From positions 51,024-115,023 of the forward strand of contig NZ_NGJT01000007.1 of assembly GCF_003950315.1 (NCBI RefSeq): 64,000 nt of DNA. The letters run 5' to 3'. The stretch is from Vagococcus bubulae. GTDB taxonomy: Bacteria; Bacillota; Bacilli; Lactobacillales; Vagococcaceae. Under the pieces are notes generated by a model. It was not told the origin of the DNA and searched no databases. It worked only from the letters and a program-made list of their open reading frames with translations. Made by a program: the position numbers and the translations under genes. Below are positions 9,134 to 18,997 of the stretch, piece by piece (position 1 is the first letter of the stretch; every line of letters begins with the position of its first letter).

Positions 9134-9745
9134 TTATAGTAATTTGTTGTAGAATTCAACTACGTAAGATTCGTCAACTTCTTGTGGTAATTCATCACGT
9201 TCTGGTAAACGAGTGATGCTACCTTCTAATTTTTCAGCGTCAAAGCTTACAAATGAAGGACGACCTAAAGTTGATTCAACAGCATCTTTAACGATTGTTA
9301 AATCTTTAGATTTTTCACGAATAGAGATAACTTGTCCAACAGACACTTCGTATGAAGGAATGTCAACACGTTTGCCATCTACTAAAACGTGACCGTGGTT
9401 AACTAACTGACGTGCTTGACGACGAGTTGTAGCTAAACCTAGACGGTATACAACGTTATCTAAACGTTGTTCTAAAAGGATCATGAAGTTAACACCGTGT
9501 TTACCTTCTTTGATTTTTCCAGCTCTCATGAAAAGGTTACGGAATTGACGTTCATTTAAACCATACATATGGCGTAATTTTTGTTTTTCAGTTAATTGCA
9601 TACCATATTCTGATTTGTTTCTTCTTTGGTTTGGTCCGTGTTGTCCTGGTGCATATGGACGACGAGCCAATTCTTTACCAGTTCCTGATAAAGATACGCC
9701 TAAACGACGAGATAATTTCCAACTTGGTCCTGTATAACGAGACAT
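9134..9745 (-). CDS. rpsD: 30S ribosomal protein S4
   Basis: A 203-residue S4 protein starting [16 protein letters not shown], with the basic N-terminal region, the S4 RNA-binding domain ([33 protein letters not shown]) and the conserved C-terminus. S4 nucleates 30S assembly and in Bacillus represses its own mRNA. The longer frame would start at a TTG that overlaps the GGAGGA ribosome site; the ATG at 9745 lies 7 nt downstream of that site and is clearly the start. The gene is alone, as in other Bacilli, under a near-consensus promoter and a 180-nt leader. Confidence 0.98.
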   Translation of the reverse strand: MSRYTGPSWKLSRRLGVSLSGTGKELARRPYAPGQHGPNQRRNKSEYGMQLTEKQKLRHMYGLNERQFRNLFMRAGKIKEGKHGVNFMILLEQRLDNVVYRLGLATTRRQARQLVNHGHVLVDGKRVDIPSYEVSVGQVISIREKSKDLTIVKDAVESTLGRPSFVSFDAEKLEGSITRLPERDELPQEVDESYVVEFYNKLL

Positions 9746-9920
9746 TAAAAAATCCTCCAATATAATTTTATTTGGAGTAAAATAATTTCTTGAAAATATT
9801 AATAGACGCTTAGTTTATTCTTCAATCTTCACCTTTGCAGCCGCGGTTACACAATTGAACCCATATAGGCAAACAAACTAATAAACGTGCTACTTATTCT
9901 CTAGCTGCATTATTTTACAC
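9746..9920 (-). promoter_or_regulatory. rpsD 5' leader, probable S4 autoregulatory RNA
   Basis: About 175 nt of untranslated leader separate the promoter from the GGAGG site. They are GC-richer than the surrounding intergenic DNA and include a CCGCGGCTGC segment. In Bacillus subtilis the rpsD leader binds S4 and represses translation. Position and length fit such an element, but I have not folded it. Confidence 0.55.
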
Positions 9921-9927
9921 AAATTCC

Positions 9928-9956
9928 ATTATACTTGATGATTTTTGAAAAGACAA
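9928..9956 (-). promoter_or_regulatory. rpsD promoter
   Basis: Read on the minus strand: TTGTCT (-35), 17-nt spacer, TATAAT (-10). This near-consensus vegetative promoter sits about 180 nt upstream of the rpsD start. Confidence 0.85.
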
Positions 9957-10124
9957 GGATTAATTAATGTTTTCTATATTTGTTTTCCATTAAAAATTTG
10001 ACGTATTTTATCCTAATATTTATTAAACTTTTAGTAGATTTGAATGAAATTTTGAGATATAGTATCTACTGTAAATAAAAGTTTGTTCAAAAAATAACAA
10101 TGTATTAAAGGAAGGAATAAGACA

Positions 10125-10919
10125 ATGGCACAACATTCAGAATTGATGGCAAAATTAGATGCATCCATCGAAAAAAAAGATGAATTAATTCAAAAACATT
10201 TTGGAAGATATGCAATGCGCTCCGTGTTAGCCGCATTATACTTAAGCTTAGGTTCGGCTATTGCAATAGGGTTAGGACTGAAGTTTACTGATCCTGCTAC
10301 GGGGAAAGCTTTATACGCCATGGCATTTGGTTTGGGGTTAGCATTAATTATATTTTTAAATGCAGAATTAGGAACATCAAACATGATGTATATGACTGTT
10401 GCAACCTATCGAAAAAAATTAGCGCCAAGTAGAGCGTTGAAAATATTGATGGTTTGTGTACTCTTTAATTTGATTGGTGCGTTTGTTGTAGCGTATCTAT
10501 TATCTCTTACAGGGGCCTTTAAAGGTCTTCCAGCAGATAATTTTTTAACTCATTTAGTTGAAGGAAAATTTCAAAAAGGAATAATGCAGACATTAGTTGA
10601 AGGGATTTTTGCTAATGTTATTGTCAATTTAGCGGTTCTAATGTCAATGAAGTTAAAAGATGATGTGGGTAGATTGTTTGGTATTATCTTAGTGATTTTT
10701 ATTTTTACCTTCTTAGGATTTGAACACGTTATCGCCAATTTCATTTATTTCCCATTAGCGTATTTTTCATCAGGTGGAATGATTGCTGGGATGACAGTTG
10801 GTGCAGTGGCAACCAATATTATCTTCACTTTTATTGGGAATTTTATTGGTGGAGGACTAGTCATAGGGTTAACTTATGCATGGTTAAATAAAGATGAGAG
10901 TGTTCATTATTTAGATTAA
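10125..10919 (+). CDS. Formate/nitrite transporter family channel (FocA-like)
   Basis: A 264-residue FNT-family membrane protein with six hydrophobic segments, an amphipathic N-terminus and the loop LNAELGTSNMMYM typical of the pore. FNT channels are pentamers that pass formate, nitrite or hydrosulfide; formate is the likeliest substrate in a mixed-acid fermenter. No pflB or nitrite reductase gene is adjacent, so the substrate is inferred. GGAAGG lies upstream of the ATG. A nested dyad at 10033-10070 precedes the gene. Confidence 0.88.
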   Translation: MAQHSELMAKLDASIEKKDELIQKHFGRYAMRSVLAALYLSLGSAIAIGLGLKFTDPATGKALYAMAFGLGLALIIFLNAELGTSNMMYMTVATYRKKLAPSRALKILMVCVLFNLIGAFVVAYLLSLTGAFKGLPADNFLTHLVEGKFQKGIMQTLVEGIFANVIVNLAVLMSMKLKDDVGRLFGIILVIFIFTFLGFEHVIANFIYFPLAYFSSGGMIAGMTVGAVATNIIFTFIGNFIGGGLVIGLTYAWLNKDESVHYLD

Positions 10920-10921
10920 AA

Positions 10922-10965
10922 GCAAAAAAAGTTTGTCATACAATTTGCATGACAAACTTTTTTAT
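10922..10965. terminator. Bidirectional terminator between the FNT gene and def
   Basis: The repeat AAAAAAAGTTTGTCAT / ATGACAAACTTTTTT has a 9-nt loop and serves both convergent genes. Confidence 0.9.
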
Positions 10966-11525
10966 TGAATAAAGATAACATCCTCAGGTGCATAGTTTGG
11001 ATTTTCTTTATTAATGTGATCATAGAACATAATGCCATTAATATGATCAATTTCATGCTGAACAACAATCGCCATATAATGTTTCAAACGAATTTTATGT
11101 TGTTCGCCGTTCATATCATAATATGATACGGTAATACGAGCATTTCTGACAACATATCCTGGAACAGGGCGATCAACAGATAAACAGCCTTCGCCTTCTT
11201 CAAGGGCAGCTTGCTGAACAGAATGACTTAAGATTTTTGGATTATACATGACAGTGCTTAATAGTGGTTCAGGATTTTCCTCTGATTGACTAGGAATTTC
11301 TATCGCAATAATGCGTTTTGAAATATTAAGTTGAGGAGCAGCAAGACCAACACCACCACGTAGTTGATATTTTTCGGCAAGTTCTGGATCTTGACTATTT
11401 TTAAGAAATTCTTGCATACGTTTTCCTAACTCGATATCTTCTTCAGATAAAGGTAAATCAACCTCTTTAGCCACTTCACGAAGGGTAGGATGCCCTTCAC
11501 GGATAATATCATCCATTGTAATCAT
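10962..11525 (-). CDS. def: Peptide deformylase
   Basis: This 187-residue enzyme removes the formyl group from nascent N-termini. All three motifs are visible: GVGLAAPQL (I), EGCLSV (II, metal-binding cysteine) and QHEIDH (III, two histidines and the catalytic glutamate). The insert between motifs and the length point to the Gram-positive type 2 deformylase. The start [11 protein letters not shown] at 11525 has GGAAGGGA 5 nt upstream; the 205-residue frame would run through that site. The gene stands alone between the FNT gene and gnd. Confidence 0.97.
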   Translation of the reverse strand: MITMDDIIREGHPTLREVAKEVDLPLSEEDIELGKRMQEFLKNSQDPELAEKYQLRGGVGLAAPQLNISKRIIAIEIPSQSEENPEPLLSTVMYNPKILSHSVQQAALEEGEGCLSVDRPVPGYVVRNARITVSYYDMNGEQHKIRLKHYMAIVVQHEIDHINGIMFYDHINKENPNYAPEDVIFIQ

Positions 11526-11755
11526 CAATATCCCTTCCTTTCTATCTAATATAGTACTTTTTATTTTACCATAAAACAAAAATGATTAGAAATAAATAAA
11601 TTGCTTAAAACTATAATAAATGTTATTTATACTTATTTTATTTTGGTAATAGAATGATGAAAACTTTCATATTTTTCTAATAAAGTAAAACAGGTATGTT
11701 ATTATTCTAAAGGATTTATATCTAATGAACAAATTAACGGGAGGCTATTTATTAA

Positions 11756-13177
11756 ATGAGCAAGCAGCAGTTTGGCATGGTTGGATTAGGTGTTATGGGA
11801 AGAAATTTAGCATTAAACAGTGAAGGAAAAGGATACAGTGTATCAGTCTACAGTCACTTTTATAATGAAACGAAAGAATTCCTTGAAGCTTATCCTGAAA
11901 GAAATATTAAAGGGTTTGAATTAATTGAGTCATTTGTTCAATCAATTGAAAGACCTAGAAAAATTATGTTAATGGTAACTGCTGGAGAGATTACTGATAA
12001 AATGATAGAACAGTTGTTACCTCATTTAGAAAAAGAAGATATGTTGATTGATGGTGGTAACACGCATTATGAAGATACTCTCAGACGGAGTCGTTATTTA
12101 GAAACATTTGGTATTAACTTTATTGGATCAGGTGTGTCTGGTGGAGAAGAAGGAGCACTAAATGGACCGTCACTGATGCCTGGAGGACAAGAAAAAGCGT
12201 ATCGCTTAATCCAACCACTTTTTGAAGATATAGCAGCAAAAGCACATGATGGTAAACCGTGTGTATCGTATATTGGACCAGATGGTGCGGGTCATTTTGT
12301 CAAAATGGTTCATAATGGCATTGAGTATGGTGATATGCAGTTGATTGCAGAAGTCTTTGACATATTAACAAGAGGACTTCATCTAACAATCGAAGAGGTA
12401 TCAGATATTTTTAGTATGTGGAATGAAGGCGAATTAAATAGCTATTTAATGAGTATTACTTCAGAATTATTGAAACGAAAAGATGACTTAGATACAGAAG
12501 ATTATATTGTCTCTAATATTTTAGATAAAGCAGGAAATAAAGGGACTGGAAAATGGACAAGTCAAAATGCACTAGATTTAGGAGTGCCGTTACCATTAGT
12601 AACAGAAGCAGTATTTGCTCGGTTCATGTCTGCTTTAAAAGAAGAAAGATGTGTCGCAAGTAAATTACTGAGTGGACCAACTACGACAATATCGTGTGAT
12701 AAAAAAGAGATGATTGAAAAAATTAGACAGGCTCTTTATTTCAGTAAAATCATGAGTTATGCTCAAGGATTTTCTCAAATGATGATGGCAAGTAATGACT
12801 ATAACTGGCAGTTGAACTATGGAGAAATCGCTCAAATTTTTCGAGAAGGATGCATTATCCGTGCGCAATTCTTACAAAAAATTACGGATGCTTACACAAA
12901 GAATCCAACACTTAAAAATCTCATGTTGGATGATTATTTTTTAACTATTGTCACGAACTATCAAGACGCTATTCGTGAAGTTGTATCGTTGGCCGTAAAA
13001 GTAGGGATTCCAACGCCAACGCTCTCATCAGCTATTGCGTATTATGATTCTTATCGTTCAAAAGACTTACCAGCAAATATTATTCAAGCACAAAGAGACT
13101 ATTTTGGTGCGCATACTTATGAACGAAAAGATAGAGACGGAATATTTCATTATGATTGGTATAAAAAAGACAAATAA
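11756..13177 (+). CDS. gnd: 6-phosphogluconate dehydrogenase, decarboxylating
   Basis: A 473-residue enzyme of the oxidative pentose phosphate branch that converts 6-phosphogluconate and NADP to ribulose 5-phosphate, CO2 and NADPH. The Rossmann motif [10 protein letters not shown] is at the N-terminus, [11 protein letters not shown] and [21 protein letters not shown] form the substrate site, and the catalytic [13 protein letters not shown] block follows. A GGGAGG site precedes the ATG. It appears monocistronic. Confidence 0.97.
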   Translation: MSKQQFGMVGLGVMGRNLALNSEGKGYSVSVYSHFYNETKEFLEAYPERNIKGFELIESFVQSIERPRKIMLMVTAGEITDKMIEQLLPHLEKEDMLIDGGNTHYEDTLRRSRYLETFGINFIGSGVSGGEEGALNGPSLMPGGQEKAYRLIQPLFEDIAAKAHDGKPCVSYIGPDGAGHFVKMVHNGIEYGDMQLIAEVFDILTRGLHLTIEEVSDIFSMWNEGELNSYLMSITSELLKRKDDLDTEDYIVSNILDKAGNKGTGKWTSQNALDLGVPLPLVTEAVFARFMSALKEERCVASKLLSGPTTTISCDKKEMIEKIRQALYFSKIMSYAQGFSQMMMASNDYNWQLNYGEIAQIFREGCIIRAQFLQKITDAYTKNPTLKNLMLDDYFLTIVTNYQDAIREVVSLAVKVGIPTPTLSSAIAYYDSYRSKDLPANIIQAQRDYFGAHTYERKDRDGIFHYDWYKKDK

Positions 13178-13184
13178 AACGTGA

Positions 13185-13330
13185 ATTAATCGTAAGAAAC
13201 AGTTGCTTTTATACTGAAAATCATGTAAAGTACCATTGTGTGATAAATCGTCACATGCCTATTACTTGGTACATCGAATCACCAACGATATACTCAGTTT
13301 TGGGGAAATACTATAGAAGAGGTGAAAGAC
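13185..13330 (+). promoter_or_regulatory. rpsO 5' leader with long-range stem
   Basis: The 153-nt gap between gnd and rpsO contains GTACCA (13230-13235) paired with TGGTAC (13267-13272) around an inner TGTGTGA / TCACATG hairpin. A TATACT at 13210-13215 may be the -10 element. S15 leaders regulate rpsO in several bacteria by mimicking the 16S site; this could be such an element, but the homology is untested. Confidence 0.45.
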
Positions 13331-13600
13331 ATGGCAATTTCAAAAGAACGCAAAAACGAAATCATTAAAGAATACGCACGTCACGAAGGAGATACTGGTT
13401 CTCCAGAAGTACAAATCGCTGTTTTAACTGCAGAAATTAATGCATTAAACGAGCATGCACACGTGCATAAAAAAGACCACCATTCATACCGTGGATTAAT
13501 GAAAAAAGTTGGTCACCGTCGTAATTTATTAGCTTACTTACGTAAAACTGATGTTCAACGTTACCGTGAATTAATCAAACGTTTAGGCTTACGTCGTTAA
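13331..13600 (+). CDS. rpsO: 30S ribosomal protein S15
   Basis: An 89-residue S15 protein ([15 protein letters not shown]) with the conserved [11 protein letters not shown] and [19 protein letters not shown] segments that bind 16S rRNA. The ATG at 13331 has AGAAGAGGTG just upstream; the longer frame begins at a GTG inside that site. The rpsO-pnp order is conserved in bacteria. A terminator-like hairpin follows, so pnp may rely on its own promoter or on read-through. Confidence 0.98.
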   Translation: MAISKERKNEIIKEYARHEGDTGSPEVQIAVLTAEINALNEHAHVHKKDHHSYRGLMKKVGHRRNLLAYLRKTDVQRYRELIKRLGLRR

Positions 13601-13625
13601 TCAATTTAGCTAAGAATAAGAGGAT

Positions 13626-13656
13626 AAGTGAGGTCGTTTTGATCTCGCTTTTCTTT
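13626..13656 (+). terminator. Terminator between rpsO and pnp
   Basis: AAGTGAGGTC / GATCTCGCTT with a 5-nt loop, followed by TTCTTTT. Two G-T pairs and a broken T-tract suggest partial termination. Confidence 0.7.
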
Positions 13657-13667
13657 TAATAAAAAAC

Positions 13668-13758
13668 CGAGGATGAGCTGATTGTCTACTATGCAAATAT
13701 GAGTTTTCTCTACAAATTAAGAGGCGATTGATATTTGTTTAGTAGTCTGTTCACCTCG
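13668..13758 (+). promoter_or_regulatory. Long imperfect hairpin in the pnp 5' leader
   Basis: The arms CGAGG (13668-13672) and CCTCG (13754-13758) enclose a further long pairing of CTACTA..CAAATAT with ATATTTG..TAGTAG. The hairpin ends 8 nt before the pnp ribosome site. It resembles in position the RNase III-processed pnp leader of E. coli, but no homology is claimed. Confidence 0.55.
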
Positions 13759-13780
13759 AGTATGCAAAGGAGAAAAAATA

Positions 13781-15937
13781 ATGCATAGTGAAAAACGTGT
13801 ATTTGAAACAACTTGGGGCGGCCGTCCGTTATCAGTTGAGATTGGTCAATTAGCCAAACAAGCAAATGGAGCAGTTTTAGTAAGATATGGAGATACGGTT
13901 GTATTAAGTGTTGCAGTGGCTTCAAAACAAGCCAAAGATGTTGATTTTTTCCCATTAACAGTTAACTACGAAGAAAAAATGTATGCTGTTGGGAAAGTGC
14001 CAGGAGGGTTTATTAAGCGTGAAGGTCGTCCAAGTGAAACAGCGACATTAACAGCTCGTTTGATTGACCGACCAATTCGTCCAATGTTTGCGGAAGGATT
14101 CCGTAATGAAGTTCAAATAACTAACACTGTCATGAGTGTGGAACAAGATTGTTCACCTGAAATGGCTGCAATGTTAGGATCATCTTTAGCTTTATGTGTA
14201 TCTGATATTCCATTTAATGGCCCAATCGCTGGTGTCGAAGTTGGTTTTGTTGATGGGGAGTATGTGATTAATCCAACTGTTGAACAAGCTGAAAATACAA
14301 CGATTGAATTATCAGTAGCTGGAACAAAAGATGCGATTAACATGGTTGAAAGTGGTGCAAAAGAAGTATCTGAGGAAGATATGTTAGGTGCACTGTTATT
14401 TGGTCATGAAGAAATCAAACGTTTAGTGGCTTTCCAAGAAGAAATTGCCAATGAAATTGGCAAAGAAAAAATGGAAATCGAGTTATTACAAGTTGACGCT
14501 GAGTTAGAAAAAGAAATCAATGATACATATATGCCTCGTATGACACAAGCCATTCAAACAGAAGAAAAATTAGCTCGTGAAGACAATATTTCAGCCTTAA
14601 AAGATGAAGTGATTGCTGTTTACGAAGAAAAATTTGCTGAAGACGAAGAGTCTGCTAAATGGATGAAAGAAGTTCGTCAAATTTTAGAAGACATGGAAAA
14701 AAATGAAGTTCGTCGTCTGATTACAGTTGAAAAAGTTCGTCCTGATGGCCGTAAAATTGATGAAATTCGTCCGTTATCATCAGAAGTTGGTATCTTACCT
14801 CGGGTTCATGGTTCTGGATTATTCACTCGTGGGCAAACACAAGCTTTATCAGTTTGTACATTAGCACCACTTGGCGAACATCAAATTATTGACGGATTAG
14901 GTGTGGAAGAAAGCAAACGATTCATCCATCACTATAACTTCCCTCAATATTCAGTTGGTTCGACTGGACCAATGAGATCACCAGGTCGTCGTGAAATCGG
15001 ACATGGTGCATTAGGTGAACGTGCGATGGCACAAGTTATTCCAAATGAACAAGAATTTCCATACATGATTCGTGTGGTTTCAGAAGTATTAGAATCAAAT
15101 GGTTCTTCTTCTCAAGCAAGTATCTGTGCGGGGATTTTAGCCTTAATGGATGCTGGTGTTCCGATTAAAGCACCTGTTGCTGGTATTGCAATGGGACTTG
15201 TAATGGATGGAGATAACTACACTATCTTGACAGATATTCAAGGAATGGAAGACCACTTAGGTGACATGGACTTTAAAGTTGCCGGAACAAAAGATGGTAT
15301 TACAGCCTTACAAATGGATATTAAAATTGAAGGTATTACAGAAGCTATCTTAACAGAAGCTTTAACTCAAGCGAAAAAAGCACGTATGGAAATTCTAGCT
15401 GAATTAACATCAACGATTGCTGAACCTCGTAAAGAGTTAAGCAAATATGCTCCTAAGATTGAAATGATTCAAATCAAACCTGAAAAAATTAAAGACGTTA
15501 TCGGTAAAGGTGGCGAAACCATCAACAAAATTATCGAAGAAACTGACGTTAAAATTGATATTGATCAAGAAGGTAATGTAAGTATTGCTCATCAAGATCA
15601 AGAAAAAATTAATCGTGCGATTGAAATCATTAAAGACTTAGTTCGTGAAGTTGAAGTGGGACAAGTATACTTAGCTAAAGTTGTAAGAATTGAAAAATTC
15701 GGTGCTTTTGTTAACTTATTTAAAGGAAAAGATGCGTTAGTGCATATTTCTCAATTCTCACATGAACGTGTGAATAAAGTAGAAGATGTGGTTAAATTAG
15801 GCGATGAAATCCTTGTGAAAGTGACAGAAATTGACCGTCAAGGACGCGTTAATGCTTCACGTAAAGCAATGATTGAAAAACCTAAAGAAGAGAAAAAAGA
15901 AGAGAAAAAAGAAGAAACAAAAGAAAAATCTGAATAA
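13781..15937 (+). CDS. pnp: Polyribonucleotide nucleotidyltransferase (PNPase)
   Basis: A 718-residue 3'-5' phosphorolytic exoribonuclease. The order is RNase PH domain 1 (about 10-145), helical domain (about 150-235), RNase PH domain 2 (about 310-545, with FTRGQTQAL and the [19 protein letters not shown] block), KH domain ([15 protein letters not shown], about 565) and S1 domain (about 622-690). The tail after S1 is a low-complexity run of Lys and Glu. It acts in the RNA degradosome. AAAGGAG precedes the ATG. Its leader is unusually structured (see the separate entry). Confidence 0.98.
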   Translation: MHSEKRVFETTWGGRPLSVEIGQLAKQANGAVLVRYGDTVVLSVAVASKQAKDVDFFPLTVNYEEKMYAVGKVPGGFIKREGRPSETATLTARLIDRPIRPMFAEGFRNEVQITNTVMSVEQDCSPEMAAMLGSSLALCVSDIPFNGPIAGVEVGFVDGEYVINPTVEQAENTTIELSVAGTKDAINMVESGAKEVSEEDMLGALLFGHEEIKRLVAFQEEIANEIGKEKMEIELLQVDAELEKEINDTYMPRMTQAIQTEEKLAREDNISALKDEVIAVYEEKFAEDEESAKWMKEVRQILEDMEKNEVRRLITVEKVRPDGRKIDEIRPLSSEVGILPRVHGSGLFTRGQTQALSVCTLAPLGEHQIIDGLGVEESKRFIHHYNFPQYSVGSTGPMRSPGRREIGHGALGERAMAQVIPNEQEFPYMIRVVSEVLESNGSSSQASICAGILALMDAGVPIKAPVAGIAMGLVMDGDNYTILTDIQGMEDHLGDMDFKVAGTKDGITALQMDIKIEGITEAILTEALTQAKKARMEILAELTSTIAEPRKELSKYAPKIEMIQIKPEKIKDVIGKGGETINKIIEETDVKIDIDQEGNVSIAHQDQEKINRAIEIIKDLVREVEVGQVYLAKVVRIEKFGAFVNLFKGKDALVHISQFSHERVNKVEDVVKLGDEILVKVTEIDRQGRVNASRKAMIEKPKEEKKEEKKEETKEKSE

Positions 15938-15942
15938 AACCC

Positions 15943-15980
15943 AAAATCACCCATTAGAGTTATCTAGTGGGTGATTTTTG
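15943..15980. terminator. Bidirectional terminator between pnp and treR
   Basis: AAAATCACCCATTA / TAGTGGGTGATTTTT with a short loop; T- and A-rich flanks allow use on both strands. Confidence 0.88.
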
Positions 15981-15985
15981 ATTCG

Positions 15986-16708
15986 TTAGATAGTTGAGGG
16001 ATTTCTTCTAGCAAAGTCATAAAATAAAAATTTGTCCACACGATGTCTGCTGTCTGTATATTGAAATTGTTCTGCATTGGCTAAAAAGACGCGACTTTGA
16101 ATGGAAACAATATTGGTATCTTGAGGATTTAAATCAAGGTATTGTTTTTCTTCTTGATTTAATTTTACTACGCGAATTTCTTTTTCCGCGAATGAAATTT
16201 GTAAATTTAAGTCTTTCTCGATGTATTTATAAATAGAGTCTTCACCGATTTCTTTTGTGAGAGTAGGAATAAATCGACATAAAAGATAGTCTGTATCTAA
16301 AATAATTTTTTGTTTATCAATCTCACGAGTTCGAATCATTTTCCATGCTTGTTCTCCTACAGAAAATCCAGTGAGTGATTCAAGTTCTTTGTCAATAATG
16401 ATTTTTTCTAAGAAAATCACGTTCGTAATACTTTGATAACCATAAGCATTTTGCAATTCTTTATAGCTCGTTAATCCAGATATAGGAAATCTTAACTGTT
16501 CTCGTTTTAAAACAAGCGACCCTTTTCCATGTATTTTTTGAATATAACCGTTAGTCATAAGAAGATTTAATGCTTTTCTTATAGTATCTCTAGATACTTT
16601 AAATAGCTTCACGTATTGATTTTCACTAGGTAAATAATCTCCAGGTAAAAATTCTCCTCTTAAAATACTATTTTCTATTGATTGGTAAATAACCTCATAT
16701 GCTTTCAT
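15986..16708 (-). CDS. treR: Trehalose operon repressor, GntR family
   Basis: A 240-residue regulator with an N-terminal winged helix (about 1-70, with LPSENQYVKLFKVSRDTIRKAL) and a C-terminal UTRA ligand domain (about 90-240). In B. subtilis TreR binds trehalose 6-phosphate and then releases the tre operator. The start MKAYEVIYQS at 16708 follows GGAGGGGG by 8 nt; the longer frame begins at a TTG that is part of that site. It is divergent from treP with several operator-like palindromes between them, which supports the assignment. Confidence 0.93.
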   Translation of the reverse strand: MKAYEVIYQSIENSILRGEFLPGDYLPSENQYVKLFKVSRDTIRKALNLLMTNGYIQKIHGKGSLVLKREQLRFPISGLTSYKELQNAYGYQSITNVIFLEKIIIDKELESLTGFSVGEQAWKMIRTREIDKQKIILDTDYLLCRFIPTLTKEIGEDSIYKYIEKDLNLQISFAEKEIRVVKLNQEEKQYLDLNPQDTNIVSIQSRVFLANAEQFQYTDSRHRVDKFLFYDFARRNPSTI

Positions 16709-16730
16709 TCCTATTTCCCCCTCCAATTAA

Positions 16731-16754
16731 ACTTGTATGAACAACTATACAAGT
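16731..16754. promoter_or_regulatory. Putative TreR operator 1
   Basis: The half-sites ACTTGTAT and ATACAAGT are separated by 8 nt, just upstream of the treR start. The core TTGTATGAACAA matches the B. subtilis TreR core TTGTATATACAA at 10 of 12 positions, pointing to autorepression. Confidence 0.6.
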
Positions 16755-16837
16755 TAGTATAAAAGAAAAAAATAAAAGCGTTTTAATTATGAAAGAATTT
16801 TAATAAATCAGTCATTAAATTGATAACTTGTTAGTGT

Positions 16838-16857
16838 TTGTCTATACAAGTGTATAG
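16838..16857. promoter_or_regulatory. Putative TreR operator 2
   Basis: TTGTCTATACAA (16838-16849) resembles the TreR core. It overlaps a second dyad CTATAC-4 nt-GTATAG (16842-16857). It lies mid-way between treR and treP. Confidence 0.5.
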
Positions 16858-16937
16858 TTATAGTGAAAAAAAGCTGTTTTATTAGATTTTTTATGACAAA
16901 ATGATGTGAATTAGAATAATGAAAAATAAATAAAATG

Positions 16938-16975
16938 TGTTAGCGCTTTACAAAGTGGTGAGGAGGGTGTATATT
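16938..16975 (+). promoter_or_regulatory. treP promoter with overlapping cre-like site
   Basis: TTTACA (16947-16952), 17-nt spacer, TATATT (16970-16975). The -35 lies inside TGTTAGCGCTTTACA, a CcpA cre-like sequence that is one base longer than consensus. This layout predicts glucose repression combined with TreR control. Confidence 0.65.
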
Positions 16976-16987
16976 TTGTTTATGATA

Positions 16988-17003
16988 ACTTGTATGTACA
17001 AGT
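16988..17003. promoter_or_regulatory. TreR operator 3, downstream of the treP promoter
   Basis: ACTTGTATGTACAAGT has perfect 7-bp arms around TG, directly after the probable transcription start and overlapping the beginning of the treP leader. It is the best of the three TreR-like sites. Confidence 0.75.
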
Positions 17004-17018
17004 GAAAGGAGAAAGAAG

Positions 17019-18980
17019 ATGGGAAAATTTAATCAAGATGCATTATTATTATTAGACTATGTTGGTGGTAAAGAAAATATTGCCGCAGTCACACATTGTG
17101 CCACACGTATGAGGTTTGTGTTAAACGATCCATCAAAAGCACAGGAAGATAAGATTGAAGATATTTCTTGTGTGAGAGGGATTTTTACAAATGCTGGACA
17201 ATTCCAAGTCATTATTGGGAATGAAGTACCAACATTTTATCAAGAATTTATGTCTATTTCAGGAATTCAAGGTGGAACAAAAGAGGAAATTAAATCAGCA
17301 GCAAAACAAAATCAAAACATGCTACAACGTGCAGTAACTGTTCTAGCGGAAATTTTTACGCCATTATTGCCAGCGATTATTGTTGGAGGATTAATTTTAG
17401 GTTTTAGAAATATTTTAGAAGCTGTTCCGATGGGATTTTTAGATGGTAAAACGATTACAGAGTCATCTACTTTTTGGAATGGAGTTAATGGATTTTTATG
17501 GTTACCAGGTGAAGCGATTTTCCATTTCTTACCAGTAGGAATTACATGGAGTATTGCTAAAAAAATGAAAGGAACTGAAATATTAGGGATTGTTTTAGGG
17601 ATTACATTGGTTTCTCCACAACTTTTAAATGCCTATGCAGTAAACTCAACCAGTGCGGCAGATATTGCAGCTAATTGGAGTTGGGATTTTGGTTTCTTTA
17701 CAATGGATAAAATTGGGTATCAAGCACAAGTGATACCAGCGATGTTAGCAGGGTTTATGTTAGTCTATTTGGAAAGATTTTTGAGAAAACATATACCAGA
17801 AGCTATTTCAATGATTTTTGTTCCGTTCTTTGCATTATTACCAACTATTTTAGCAGCACATTTAATTTTAGGACCAATTGGTTGGAAAATAGGTTCAGCC
17901 ATTTCAACAGTCGTTAATACAGGATTAACTTCTTCATTAAATTGGTTATTTGCAGCTGTGTTTGGTACATTTTATGCACCACTTGTTATTACAGGATTAC
18001 ATCATACAACTTTAGCAATTGATCAACAACTAGTAGCAGATTTTGGGTCAACCAATCTTTGGCCAATGATTTGTTTATCAAATATTGCTCAAGGAGCAGC
18101 TGTTTTAGCTGTTGTTTATGCTCATAGAGGAAATAAAAAAGAAGAACAAGTATCTGTTCCATCAGTTATTTCAGCTTGGTTAGGTGTAACAGAACCTGCG
18201 ATGTTTGGGATTAATTTAAAATATATGTACCCATTTGTTGCGGCAATGATTGGTAGTGGAATTGCTGGTTTGTTTGTGACATTATTTGGTGTTAGAGCCC
18301 TATCAATTGGAGTGGGTGGATTACCAGGTATTTTAGCGATTGTGCCAAAATATTACGGTGTATTCTTTATCGGAATGATCATCGCTGTGGCAGTCCCATT
18401 CGTCTTAACATTGTTCTTTAGAAGAACAGGTATTTTTAATCAGTTGGATAGAGTAGGAGAAGCGATTTCGCCAATAGACGATAGTTTAAGTGGGCCGATT
18501 GCTCCTGAAGAAGTAGTCAATGAAGTCGTAACAGTTTATGCGCCATTGGTAGGAGATATGGCACCAATTACTGAATCAAAAGATCCAGTATTCTCACAAG
18601 GTACGATGGGACAAGGTGTTGTGATTGAACCAAGTGAAGGTCATGTTTATACTCCAATGAATGGAACGATTAGTTTAGTCTTTCCAAGTAAACATGCCAT
18701 TGGGATTACAGATGATCATGGAATTGACATGTTAATTCATGTTGGATTAGATACTGTCAATTTAAACGGTCAATATTTTGAAACACATGTCAAACAAGGT
18801 GATAGAGTGACTGTCGGTGATTTATTATTAGATTTTGATATTGAGGGCATTAAAGAATCAGGATTCTTAACCCAAACACAAATTGTGATTACAAATTCAG
18901 ATAGTTATCAAGTAGACCCAATTATAAAAGAGGGTCAAGTAAATAAAAACACAAGTATTTTACAAGTAAAATCGATTTAG
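17019..18980 (+). CDS. treP: PTS trehalose-specific EIIBCA component
   Basis: This 653-residue permease imports trehalose as trehalose 6-phosphate. Domains in order: EIIB (about 1-85, phospho-Cys27 in THCATRMR), EIIC with about ten membrane segments (about 100-470) and a fused EIIA of the glucose family (about 500-650, phospho-His574 in DMLIHVGLDTV). The fused EIIA means no separate Crr protein is required. AAGGAGAAAG precedes the ATG. It is cotranscribed with the phosphotrehalase 17 nt downstream. The trehalose assignment comes from treR and treA context plus family similarity. Confidence 0.93.
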   Translation: MGKFNQDALLLLDYVGGKENIAAVTHCATRMRFVLNDPSKAQEDKIEDISCVRGIFTNAGQFQVIIGNEVPTFYQEFMSISGIQGGTKEEIKSAAKQNQNMLQRAVTVLAEIFTPLLPAIIVGGLILGFRNILEAVPMGFLDGKTITESSTFWNGVNGFLWLPGEAIFHFLPVGITWSIAKKMKGTEILGIVLGITLVSPQLLNAYAVNSTSAADIAANWSWDFGFFTMDKIGYQAQVIPAMLAGFMLVYLERFLRKHIPEAISMIFVPFFALLPTILAAHLILGPIGWKIGSAISTVVNTGLTSSLNWLFAAVFGTFYAPLVITGLHHTTLAIDQQLVADFGSTNLWPMICLSNIAQGAAVLAVVYAHRGNKKEEQVSVPSVISAWLGVTEPAMFGINLKYMYPFVAAMIGSGIAGLFVTLFGVRALSIGVGGLPGILAIVPKYYGVFFIGMIIAVAVPFVLTLFFRRTGIFNQLDRVGEAISPIDDSLSGPIAPEEVVNEVVTVYAPLVGDMAPITESKDPVFSQGTMGQGVVIEPSEGHVYTPMNGTISLVFPSKHAIGITDDHGIDMLIHVGLDTVNLNGQYFETHVKQGDRVTVGDLLLDFDIEGIKESGFLTQTQIVITNSDSYQVDPIIKEGQVNKNTSILQVKSI

Positions 18981-18997
18981 TAAAGGAAGTGGCGTCA

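Noticed and set aside
15880..15937. Lys/Glu repeat at the end of pnp as a functional repeat
   Set aside because: A charged low-complexity tail is common in Firmicutes PNPases and needs no special explanation.
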